Shown: in pieces, positions 24,293-31,102 of the stretch | Numbering within the stretch: the stretch's first letter is position 1 | Layout of the letters: each line of letters starts with the position of its first letter | From: Tissierella praeacuta_A | GTDB lineage: Bacteria; Bacillota; Clostridia; Tissierellales; Tissierellaceae | Assembly (NCBI RefSeq): GCF_040396155.1 | Contig: NZ_JBEBOY010000034.1 | Coordinates: forward strand, 1-34,218 | Direction: 5' to 3' | DNA length: 34,218 nt | Notes under the pieces: model-generated | Seen by the model: only the letters and a program-made list of their open reading frames with translations | Told to the model about the DNA's origin: nothing | Database searches by the model: none | Translations under genes and position numbers: made by a program

Positions 24293-25303
24293 CTATTTCG
24301 CCCTCCCAAATATTTTTGGTGCGGTAAATTTCTCTATTAATGGACTTGCAACATTCATTAATAAAATAGAATATGAAACACCTTCAGGGAATCCACCTTT
24401 TACTCTAATAAGAGCAGTTAAAATTCCAGCACCTAATCCAAAGATTATTTGGCCAAGAGGTGTAACAGGGGTAGTTGAATAGTCTGTAGCCATAAAAAAA
24501 GCCCCTAGTATTAGTCCGCCACCTAAAATATGATACATAAGTTGATTTGCCTCAACACCTAATACTAGTAAAAGTATAGCTGTTGTACCTATATATATAA
24601 CAGGAATCTTCCAATTTATAACTTTTCTAATTATTAAATACAATGCACCTATAAGCAATAATAATGCTGAGGTTTCTCCAATTGCTCCACCTATATTTCC
24701 AATGAACATATTCATTAGTGATGGCATTCCTGTACCAGCTTGAGCTACTGTAGCAGAAGCACCGGCATCTGCACCTCCAAATTTCATAATTGCTAATGGT
24801 GTTGCACCAGTTACAGCATCTGCACCTGGCAATACAAAGTTTGACATAATTTCTGGCCATGATGCAAGTAATACAGCTCTTGCTGCTAATGCTGGATTCA
24901 TAAAGTTACACCCTATTCCTCCAAAACATTGTTTTACAATAATAATAGCAAATCCAGAACCAAATACTGGAACCCACCAAGGTGCATTAGCTGGTAAGTT
25001 AAATGCTATTAAAATACCTGTTATTATTGCACTATAATCATTTATAGTAATTTCCTTTTTAAATAATTTTTGTATTGCTGCCTCAAAGAATACAGCTGAT
25101 GCTACAGATATCAATATTAGTTTTAACGCATTAAGCCCAAAGAAATAAACTGAGCCAATAATAGCTGGTATTAATGCTATTATTACATCTAACATTATTC
25201 TCTTAACAGATTCATTAGACCTGATATGAGGAGAAGAAGATACTATTAACATCTCTGGAATTGATGAATCTGTATTTGCAGTATTTATCACTTTACCTTC
25301 CAT
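24293..25303 (-). CDS. rnfD: Rnf complex membrane FMN subunit RnfD
   Basis: The 336-residue protein has about ten membrane helices and belongs to the NqrB/RnfD family, which forms part of the ion pathway. The covalent FMN site is visible as DAVTGATPLA with Thr168. Other family segments include PWWVPVFGSGFAIIIVKQCFGGIGCNFMNPALAARA-like sequence at about 109-143 and FMATDYSTTPVTPLGQ near the C-terminus. It lies between rnfC (18 bases upstream) and rnfG, to which it is directly joined. Confidence 0.97.
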   Translation of the reverse strand: MEGKVINTANTDSSIPEMLIVSSSPHIRSNESVKRIMLDVIIALIPAIIGSVYFFGLNALKLILISVASAVFFEAAIQKLFKKEITINDYSAIITGILIAFNLPANAPWWVPVFGSGFAIIIVKQCFGGIGCNFMNPALAARAVLLASWPEIMSNFVLPGADAVTGATPLAIMKFGGADAGASATVAQAGTGMPSLMNMFIGNIGGAIGETSALLLLIGALYLIIRKVINWKIPVIYIGTTAILLLVLGVEANQLMYHILGGGLILGAFFMATDYSTTPVTPLGQIIFGLGAGILTALIRVKGGFPEGVSYSILLMNVASPLIEKFTAPKIFGRAK

Positions 25304-25321
25304 TAAATTTCCTCCTAACTT

Positions 25322-26650
25322 CTATGATTTTTTCCTTTTAGAAAGGACTTCTCTCTTTGCAAATCTTATGGATTCTACTAATGGCCTTTTTGCAGGACAT
25401 ATGAAAGAACATGATCCACATTCAACACAATCTAAAGCTCCATATTTTTCAGCACCTTCAAAATCCTTTTTAAGGGCATAAGCAGAAATAAATAATGGCT
25501 GTAAATGTACCGGACAGGCTTCTATACATTTGCCACATTTTATACATGGGGAAGCTTTTGGAACCTCAGCTTCTTTTTCAGTAAGAACGAGAATTCCTCC
25601 TGAACCTTTAATTACTGGTACCTCTGTAGAGAATTGGCTTAACCCCATCATAGGACCACCCATAATTACTTTACCTGGTACCCCATTAAATCCACCAGCT
25701 TGTTCTATTACTTCTTGAAAAGGTGTACCTATTTTCACTATAAGGTTTTTAGGTTTTTTAACACCATTTCCTGTAACAGTTACAACTCTTTCATATAAAG
25801 GTTTACCCTCTAAGATTGCTTCAGCTATAGCTTTAGCTGTACTTACATTGTTTACTACACATCCAACATCCATTGGTAGTCCTCCAGAAGGTACTTGTCT
25901 ACCTGTTGCGGCATTAATAAGCCTTTTTTCATCTCCTTGAGGATATTTAGCTTTTAAAGTAACTATTTCTATATTGTCTCCATTTTTGATTACTGATTTT
26001 AGGGCATCTACAGCATCCATCTTATTATCTTCAATTCCAATAAATCCTTTTTCCACATTTAGTGCTTTCATTATTGCCTTTAATCCAAATATGATTTTTT
26101 CTGGCATTTCTAGCATTAACCTATGGTCTGAAGTTAAAAACGGTTCACATTCTGCACCATTTATAACAACAGTATCAATTTTTTTCTCAGGCGGTGGTGA
26201 TAATTTTACATGAGTAGGAAATCCTGCTCCACCCATACCTGTTATGCCTGCATCTTTGATGATTTCAATTATCTCCTTAGAAGAAAGTTTGTCCAACTCT
26301 CCCTTAGGTTTATTTGTTTCATCTACCTCATTAGTACCATCTGACTCAATAACTACACAGGTTGATTTTATTCCTGTAGGTGTAGTTATACTTGTTATGC
26401 TTTTTACAGTACCTGCAACACTAGAGTGAACATAAGCAGACACAAAAGCCTTAGATTCACCTATTTTTTGCCCCACTTTAACCCTATCTCCAACATTAAC
26501 TATAGGTTCACAAGGTGCTCCTGTATGCTGATGTAATGGTATATATACTATAGTTGGTTCTTTTGCATGTTCTAGAACTTCTTTTTCTGTCAACTCTTTG
26601 CTGTGTGGTACATGTACACCACCTTTAAAAGTGAGATTGTCAAGTTTCAT
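25322..26650 (-). CDS. rnfC: Rnf complex NADH-binding subunit RnfC
   Basis: The 442-residue RnfC reduces NAD+ on the cytosolic face. A lipoyl/biotinyl-like N-terminal part (VNVGDRVKVGQKIGESKAFVSAYVHSSVAG) precedes the flavin/NADH-binding core (GITGMGGAGFPTHVKL and VINGAECEPFLTSDHRLM). Two [4Fe-4S] motifs lie near the C-terminus: Cys369, 372, 375 and 379 (CIKCGKCIEACP), then Cys408, 411, 414 and 418 (CVECGSCSFICP). It is the first gene of the rnfCDGEAB operon, preceded by GAGAGGTGGAAGCGT and a promoter at 26738-26766. Confidence 0.97.
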   Translation of the reverse strand: MKLDNLTFKGGVHVPHSKELTEKEVLEHAKEPTIVYIPLHQHTGAPCEPIVNVGDRVKVGQKIGESKAFVSAYVHSSVAGTVKSITSITTPTGIKSTCVVIESDGTNEVDETNKPKGELDKLSSKEIIEIIKDAGITGMGGAGFPTHVKLSPPPEKKIDTVVINGAECEPFLTSDHRLMLEMPEKIIFGLKAIMKALNVEKGFIGIEDNKMDAVDALKSVIKNGDNIEIVTLKAKYPQGDEKRLINAATGRQVPSGGLPMDVGCVVNNVSTAKAIAEAILEGKPLYERVVTVTGNGVKKPKNLIVKIGTPFQEVIEQAGGFNGVPGKVIMGGPMMGLSQFSTEVPVIKGSGGILVLTEKEAEVPKASPCIKCGKCIEACPVHLQPLFISAYALKKDFEGAEKYGALDCVECGSCSFICPAKRPLVESIRFAKREVLSKRKKS

Positions 26651-26737
26651 ACGCTTCCACCTCTCTATTAATATTTTATAATATTTATATCAAATATTTA
26701 GGTCCCAAAACTCATTTAGACTAGTAGGACCCCTTAT

Positions 26738-26766
26738 ATTATAACACTAAACACTTGTATTGTACA
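26738..26766 (-). promoter_or_regulatory. Promoter of the rnf operon
   Basis: Minus-strand TATAAT (26738-26743, preceded by TGT) lies 17 bases after TGTACA (26761-26766), a four-of-six match to TTGACA. The -35 is the centre of an imperfect dyad (CTTTGTGTACAATACAAG), a possible operator. The predicted leader is about 80 bases and contains a GGTCC/GGACC pairing. Confidence 0.6.
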
Positions 26767-26845
26767 CAAAGGCTTGCTGTAAAAGACTGTCAATAACTAT
26801 ACAATCATTGTTAATTTTTTTGTAATTTTTTATGCTGTTTCTACT

Positions 26846-26944
26846 TTATTTATATATAATATTTATAATTTTATCAAGATATAACTTTATCACAGTTACA
26901 AGCATAATGAAAGAACATGTTACAGTCACAATTCTTACATACAT
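26846..26944 (-). CDS. Possible 32-residue hydrophobic peptide
   Basis: A short frame begins at an ATG preceded by AGAGG nine bases earlier. It encodes a peptide with a hydrophobic centre (RIVTVTCSFIMLVTVIKLY) and a basic tail (DKIINIIYK), compatible with one membrane helix. The start codon lies inside the 5' arm of a perfect 10-bp hairpin (26911-26950), so folding would hide it. No family is recognised and no clear promoter was found. In DNA this AT-rich such frames arise by chance, hence the low confidence. Confidence 0.3.
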   Translation of the reverse strand: MYVRIVTVTCSFIMLVTVIKLYLDKIINIIYK

Positions 26945-26950
26945 GTTCTT
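26911..26950. repeat. Perfect 10-bp inverted repeat with 20-base loop
   Basis: AAGAACATGT at 26911-26920 is repeated in inverse orientation as ACATGTTCTT at 26941-26950. Neither strand has a T-run after it, so it is unlikely to be a terminator. It overlaps the start of the 32-codon frame on the minus strand. Confidence 0.6.
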
Positions 26951-27194
26951 AATCCTCTAATAATTTTAAATTAATTAAAATTACATCAACTTTACTAGGT
27001 TTAAAATCGTTTAATATTTGTCAATTTTTGGATGTCTCTCACATATCTTGTAATTGTTACAAAAAATTTATATTTATTTCATATATAGATACTCAGTATC
27101 ATAATTTAATTAAAATTTCAAAATCTTATTACTTAGTTATCATAGTAATCTGAATTTTTTAAGTTTAAGCTTGTCACATATAATCTAAACTACT

Positions 27195-27713
27195 CTATAT
27201 ATCATATTTCACTAATGAATTTATATGATATTTTTCTAGTTTATCTCTTCCTTTTAAAGATTCTAGCTCAATCAAAAACTCTAACGCCACTATTTCTCCA
27301 CCAATAGATTCTATTAAATTAACTACAGATAAAACTGTACCTCCTGTAGCTAAAAGATCATCTACTATTGCAACCTTTTTACCTTTTTCAATTGCATCAA
27401 GATGCATTTCGAGAGTGTTCTTACCATATTCTAATTCATATTCACAACTAGCAACTTTTCCTGGTAATTTACCTGGTTTTCTAATAGGAATAAATCCAAC
27501 ACCTAAAGCATAAGCAACTGCTGTACCCAGTAGAAAACCTCTAGCTTCTGGTCCAGCTATATAATCTATCTCTTTTCCTCTTAAATCCTTTACTATGCTA
27601 TCTACTACTTCTTTAAGAGCATTTCCATTTTTCAATAAAGTTGTTATATCTTTAAAGCTAATACCCTGCTCTGGAAAATCTTCAATTACTCTTATCTTAG
27701 ATTTAAGCTCCAA
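27195..27713 (-). CDS. apt: Adenine phosphoribosyltransferase
   Basis: This 172-residue type I phosphoribosyltransferase converts adenine and PRPP to AMP in purine salvage. The PRPP-binding motif VAIVDDLLATGGTV lies at about residues 113-126, and the N-terminal IRVIEDFPEQGISFKDITTLL and YIAGPEARGFLLG are diagnostic. The start codon is TTG at 27713, behind GGAGGGG with five bases of spacing. In many Firmicutes apt lies next to relA; here it is alone, between the tRNA-Leu(GAG) terminator and the long gap before rnf. Confidence 0.97.
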   Translation of the reverse strand: MELKSKIRVIEDFPEQGISFKDITTLLKNGNALKEVVDSIVKDLRGKEIDYIAGPEARGFLLGTAVAYALGVGFIPIRKPGKLPGKVASCEYELEYGKNTLEMHLDAIEKGKKVAIVDDLLATGGTVLSVVNLIESIGGEIVALEFLIELESLKGRDKLEKYHINSLVKYDI

Positions 27714-27790
27714 ACAAACCCCTCCATATAATATTAATATATTTACTATATTAGTTTATCACATTTATTAAATTTTTCTATTATTTTTTG

Positions 27791-27835
27791 TTTTAATAAA
27801 AAAGCAAATACTTAGTAAAAGTAGTATTTGCTTTT
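27791..27835 (-). terminator. Terminator after tRNA-Leu(GAG)
   Basis: A perfect 13-bp stem (27800-27812 with 27823-27835) with a 10-nt loop is followed on the minus strand by TTATTAAAAC after a run of T from the stem. It lies about 25 bases beyond the tRNA 3' end. Confidence 0.85.
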
Positions 27836-27861
27836 ATTTCATCCATATATTGATTACTTTT

Positions 27862-27948
27862 TGGTGCGAGTAGTGGGAATCGAACCCACACATCACTACT
27901 GATACATGCCCCTCAAACATGCCTGTCTGCCAGTTCCAGCATACTCGC
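27862..27948 (-). tRNA. tRNA-Leu (anticodon GAG)
   Basis: An 87-base class II tRNA including encoded CCA. The acceptor GCGAGTA pairs with TACTCGC. The D arm CTGGAACTGGCAGACAG is the leucine type. The anticodon arm CATGT-TTGAGGG-GCATG puts GAG in the anticodon (27912-27914). A long variable arm and the T arm GTGGGTTCGATTCCCAC follow. It reads CUC/CUU leucine codons. It is transcribed with the upstream 5' tRNA fragment from a promoter at 28031-28059. Confidence 0.95.
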
Positions 27949-27987
27949 TTATCTAAAAGCCTAACTCAGGGAATTTGTTGGTGAATA

Positions 27988-28013
27988 GTGTCTACCAATT
28001 ACACCACCCCTGC
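27988..28013 (-). pseudogene. 5' fragment of a tRNA-Leu
   Basis: Directly behind a good promoter the minus strand reads GCAGGGG-TG-GTGTAATTGGTAGACAC. This is a proper acceptor 5' strand, positions 8-9 and a complete leucine-type D arm (GTGT pairing with ACAC). What follows does not form an anticodon arm, and no matching acceptor 3' strand (CCCCTGC) or T arm occurs before tRNA-Leu(GAG) begins 39 bases later. It looks like a decayed or deleted tRNA gene whose promoter now serves the intact tRNA. Confidence 0.6.
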
Positions 28014-28030
28014 AATTAAATTACCAATAT

Positions 28031-28059
28031 ATTTTACTACATATGCAGTATTTTTACAA
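28031..28059 (-). promoter_or_regulatory. Promoter of the tRNA-Leu(GAG) unit
   Basis: TTGTAA (28054-28059, minus strand) and TAAAAT (28031-28036) are separated by 17 bases. The predicted start is about 10 bases before the tRNA fragment. An 8-bp inverted repeat, TTACAATA/TATTGTAA (28054-28061 with 28068-28075), overlaps the -35 and the stop codon of the upstream gene; it could be a weak terminator for that gene. Confidence 0.75.
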
Positions 28060-28066
28060 TATAAAT

Positions 28067-29800
28067 TTATTGTAACTCCTTAGGTATATAGCACTTTTCT
28101 ATCCCTTTATATGGATTGAAGAATGTTGGTTCAAGCTCACCCATTATTTTACTATCAATTAATAATGCCTTATTTTTGAAAAATAGACTTACATATGGTA
28201 AATCTTGAACTATAAGGCCTTGCAATTCATCATATGCCTTAGCTTTTTCTTCCCTAGATGCCACTAGGAGAGAATTCTGAAGCAATCTGTCCATATTCTC
28301 ATTAGAATATTTAATAAAGTTTGTCTTATATGGAATTTGAGAACTATGAAAAGCAAAGGATAAATCAGGGATTACAGATAATTGCCACCCAAGAATAGCT
28401 ATATCATAGTCTCCTCCATTTATAAGCTGATTTACTTCTGCCCATTGATTCTTAATGTCTTCCGCTGTAATATCATCTTGTTTTTTATTTTCTGGATAAA
28501 TACTAACATTAATACCTATTTTCTTTAAATCATCCTTTATCATTTCTGCAGTTCTAAACCTCATTAAATTATAGGAGTTAGTTAAAATTTTAAGTGAAAT
28601 TTTTTGTCCATTTTCATCTTCTAATAATCCATCACCATCAATATCTTTCCATCCTATCTTTCTTAACTCTTCCTTTGCTAAATCTAAATTATAGCCAAAG
28701 GTATTCGCTTTTTCAGATGATAACCAAGAATCCGGATGAATTGGTACATCTGTTTGGGTTCCGTGTCCTAAATATAGTTTCTGAATAATAGACTGTCTAT
28801 CTATTCCATATGCAATGGCACGTCTTAGCCCTTCTCCATTTTCTCCAGAAAATAATTCCTTTCTAAAATTGAATCCTAAAAATTCATAATTTGCTGATAC
28901 AAACTCTAATGCTTTAATTCTACTATTCTGGCTATATTTATCCCAGTCAACATCAACAGTTGTAGCTATATTTATCTGTCCCGTTTCAAAGGCAGTTAAA
29001 ATATCCTCTTCATTTTCTAATACTCTACCTAGTATCTCGTTAATATATGGTTTACCATCTCTATACTTATCATTGGCAGACAATCTTATTTCTTTCATAT
29101 TTTCATAACTTTCAAATTTAAATGGACCTGTTCCTATTGGTTTATAGTTATCTACTTCTAATGCCTTAGCAAAATAATTACCTCCTTTGCCAGAAGTAAA
29201 AATATGCTTTGGTATTATAGGAAAGGTCAGCACTTCTAGATTATTGCTAAATACTTTATCAAAGGTAATTGCTATACTATTATTACCTGTAACTTTTACA
29301 TCCATTATCCTTCTAGCATCTGATAATATATTGGAACCCATAGCAGTTGCAAACATTTGCTTGTATGTACTATCGGCACTAGCGTATTTTATAGTATTTA
29401 CTGTAAAAACTACATCCTCTGGTTCAAATCTTTCACCATCATGCCAAAAAACATTATCTTTTAACTTAATTTCAATAGTCCTCCCATTATCTCCTATATT
29501 ATAGGATTCAGCTAATTGATTAGTTATATTTAAATTATTATCAAACTCAAATAAACCTTCAAAAATTAACTTAGATAGAAAATGATAATTACTATTTTCT
29601 GTGATTAATGGATTTAATGTGTTCAGACTAGTTAAAGGAACAACTATCTGTCCCCCTTCCTCAGGTTTATATTCAACAGTTTTTCCCGTATCTTCGTCCT
29701 TAGTATTATTTACTGTAGCTAAATCACTTTGTCCACAGCTTGTAACTGTAATCATTATTACGATTATTAAAATTAGAGATAAGTATTTTTTACATTTCAT
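28067..29800 (-). CDS. Peptide ABC transporter substrate-binding lipoprotein (family 5)
   Basis: The 577-residue protein is an OppA/DppA-type extracellular solute-binding protein. A lipoprotein signal ends in VTSCG with Cys22, so it is anchored outside the membrane. Family segments include GLFEFDNNLNITNQLAESYNI, VFWHDGERFEPEDVVFTVNTI, PIGTGPFKFESY and RRAIAYGIDRQSIIQKLYLGHGTQTDVPIHP. No permease or ATPase genes are within the window, so it is an orphan that must use components encoded elsewhere or act as a sensor. It follows the lytic transglycosylase by 15 bases, apparently in the polA unit; a cell-wall or oligopeptide ligand is possible but unproven. Confidence 0.92.
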   Translation of the reverse strand: MKCKKYLSLILIIVIMITVTSCGQSDLATVNNTKDEDTGKTVEYKPEEGGQIVVPLTSLNTLNPLITENSNYHFLSKLIFEGLFEFDNNLNITNQLAESYNIGDNGRTIEIKLKDNVFWHDGERFEPEDVVFTVNTIKYASADSTYKQMFATAMGSNILSDARRIMDVKVTGNNSIAITFDKVFSNNLEVLTFPIIPKHIFTSGKGGNYFAKALEVDNYKPIGTGPFKFESYENMKEIRLSANDKYRDGKPYINEILGRVLENEEDILTAFETGQINIATTVDVDWDKYSQNSRIKALEFVSANYEFLGFNFRKELFSGENGEGLRRAIAYGIDRQSIIQKLYLGHGTQTDVPIHPDSWLSSEKANTFGYNLDLAKEELRKIGWKDIDGDGLLEDENGQKISLKILTNSYNLMRFRTAEMIKDDLKKIGINVSIYPENKKQDDITAEDIKNQWAEVNQLINGGDYDIAILGWQLSVIPDLSFAFHSSQIPYKTNFIKYSNENMDRLLQNSLLVASREEKAKAYDELQGLIVQDLPYVSLFFKNKALLIDSKIMGELEPTFFNPYKGIEKCYIPKELQ

Positions 29801-29815
29801 TTTTATTCCACCTTA

Positions 29816-30466
29816 TCATATGCTTTTTATTATTTCCTTCATAATTTTTCTAATATTATTCAATATATCTACATAAAAAGAATCTTTATCACTGGGATTC
29901 ATTATATATTTTCTATATACTGTACTATATACCTTATAGCTTTTCTTTACTCTTACAAGATAATCTTCTGTCTCTTTATAAGGAATTATTAACAAAGTAC
30001 TTTTATCATAACTGTATTCCTCGTCATTTAACCATCCTCTTACTTTTCCGCTTCCTGCATTATACGCGGCTAAAACCAAATCTATATCATTATCAAATTC
30101 TTTAAATAATGTACTAAGATACCAAGTACCAATTCTTATATTTATTTCAGGTTCAAACAACATATTTTCGTTATAATTTTCTATTTTTAAAACTTCACTG
30201 GCCCATTTTCCAGTAGATGGAGATATCTGCATTAATCCTCTAGCTTCTTTTGGAGACATTGCATCTTTATCATACTTACTTTCAGCATTGATTATTGATG
30301 CCACCAAATATGGATCTAATTTATATTCATTAGAATACTTTACTATAAAATTTTTATATCCTATTGGATACCCTATGGTTACAAAAACAAGTCCCATAGT
30401 AACGATTAAAAATATAACAATAAAAAATATAATTATTTTTTTGATTTTCTTTATAATTTTAAGCAA
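29816..30466 (-). CDS. Membrane-anchored lytic transglycosylase (SLT family)
   Basis: The 216-residue protein has an N-terminal membrane anchor (IIIFFIVIFLIVTMGLVFVTIGYP) and a Slt70-type lysozyme-like domain that cleaves peptidoglycan to 1,6-anhydromuropeptides. The catalytic Glu62 is in INAESKYDKDA. The other family motifs are EARGLMQISPSTGKWA and VLAAYNAGSGKVRGWL. The start is TTG at 30466 behind GGAGGGATT. It follows coaE by 18 bases; the coaE-slt pairing is common in Clostridia. Confidence 0.94.
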   Translation of the reverse strand: MLKIIKKIKKIIIFFIVIFLIVTMGLVFVTIGYPIGYKNFIVKYSNEYKLDPYLVASIINAESKYDKDAMSPKEARGLMQISPSTGKWASEVLKIENYNENMLFEPEINIRIGTWYLSTLFKEFDNDIDLVLAAYNAGSGKVRGWLNDEEYSYDKSTLLIIPYKETEDYLVRVKKSYKVYSTVYRKYIMNPSDKDSFYVDILNNIRKIMKEIIKSI

Positions 30467-30484
30467 TAAATAATCCCTCCAAGA

Positions 30485-31102
30485 TTAGATTAATTCACTT
30501 AATAATTTATCTATTTGTATCTTTAAATATTCAACATCTCCGCTATTATCAATTATCTTGGAAGACCTTGTTCTTTTATAGTTTATATCCATTTGAGATT
30601 TCATTCTACTTAATGCCTCTTCTTTTGATATTCCATCTCTTTTCATTAATCTCTCCATCTGAGTATCTGAATCAAGATATACTAACCAGATTTCATCAAA
30701 TTTAATATTAAACCTTTTCCATAAATCATACTGTTCAAACAGTAAAGGGATGTCTAAAAATATAATGGGATTATTCAAAGATAATCTATCTATCTGAAGC
30801 TTTATATATTCAAATATATATGGATGTACAATGTTATTTAATCTTTCTAGTCTTTCTTTATTATTAAATACAATATTTCCTAATGCTTTTCTATCTATAG
30901 ATTTATCTTCTAATAATATATTCTCTCCAAATTCTTTCATTATTTTTATATATGCTGGTTTATCTATTTCAACAACTTTCCTAGCAATTTTATCAGCATC
31001 AATTAATGGATACCCTTTTTCAATAATAATATTAGAAACAGTGGACTTCCCAGTAGATATTCCACCTGTCAGCCCAATTAATATACGACTATTTTGTATC
31101 AT
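30485..31102 (-). CDS. coaE: Dephospho-CoA kinase CoaE
   Basis: CoaE phosphorylates the ribose 3'-OH of dephospho-CoA, the last step of CoA synthesis. The P-loop GLTGGISTGKST lies at residues 10-21 and YPLIDADKIARKVV follows, with the lid region LMKRDGISKEEALSRMKSQ near the C-terminus. A GTG four codons upstream is open, but the ATG at 31102 is seven bases after AGGTGAT, so I chose it (205 residues). It overlaps the end of polA by 14 bases, so translation is probably coupled. Confidence 0.97.
   Translation of the reverse strand: MIQNSRILIGLTGGISTGKSTVSNIIIEKGYPLIDADKIARKVVEIDKPAYIKIMKEFGENILLEDKSIDRKALGNIVFNNKERLERLNNIVHPYIFEYIKLQIDRLSLNNPIIFLDIPLLFEQYDLWKRFNIKFDEIWLVYLDSDTQMERLMKRDGISKEEALSRMKSQMDINYKRTRSSKIIDNSGDVEYLKIQIDKLLSELI

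Larger units (their letters stand above)
26651..27194. other. 544-bp AT-rich intergenic region with inverted repeats
   Basis: This gap between apt and rnfC is very AT-rich. It holds the rnfC promoter (26738-26766), a possible 32-codon minus-strand gene (26846-26944), and several inverted repeats: AAGAACATGT/ACATGTTCTT (26911-26920 with 26941-26950), GATACT-C-AGTATC (27088-27100 approximately) and TTGTAA-TTG-TTACAA (about 27048-27062). No convincing terminator after apt and no homology to a known RNA were recognised. It is the least explained stretch of the window. Confidence 0.6.

Noticed and set aside
24627..24860. 77-codon same-strand frame inside rnfD
   Set aside because: Alternate frame of a clearly coding, conserved rnfD; composition (many Cys, Arg, Asn) is typical of out-of-frame reading.
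26800..26830. Rex operator upstream of rnf
   Set aside because: Only one half-site like TTGTTAA is present; the second half does not match, and it lies far upstream of the -35.
26870..26946. Cys-rich minus-strand frame (CKNCDCN...ACNCD)
   Set aside because: No start codon in frame after the preceding stop; the cysteines come from repeated TGTAAC/TGTGA bases in the hairpin area.
27862..28013. An intron-split tRNA-Leu formed by the 5' fragment and the downstream tRNA
   Set aside because: The downstream tRNA-Leu(GAG) is complete on its own, with both acceptor strands, so the fragment is not its missing exon.
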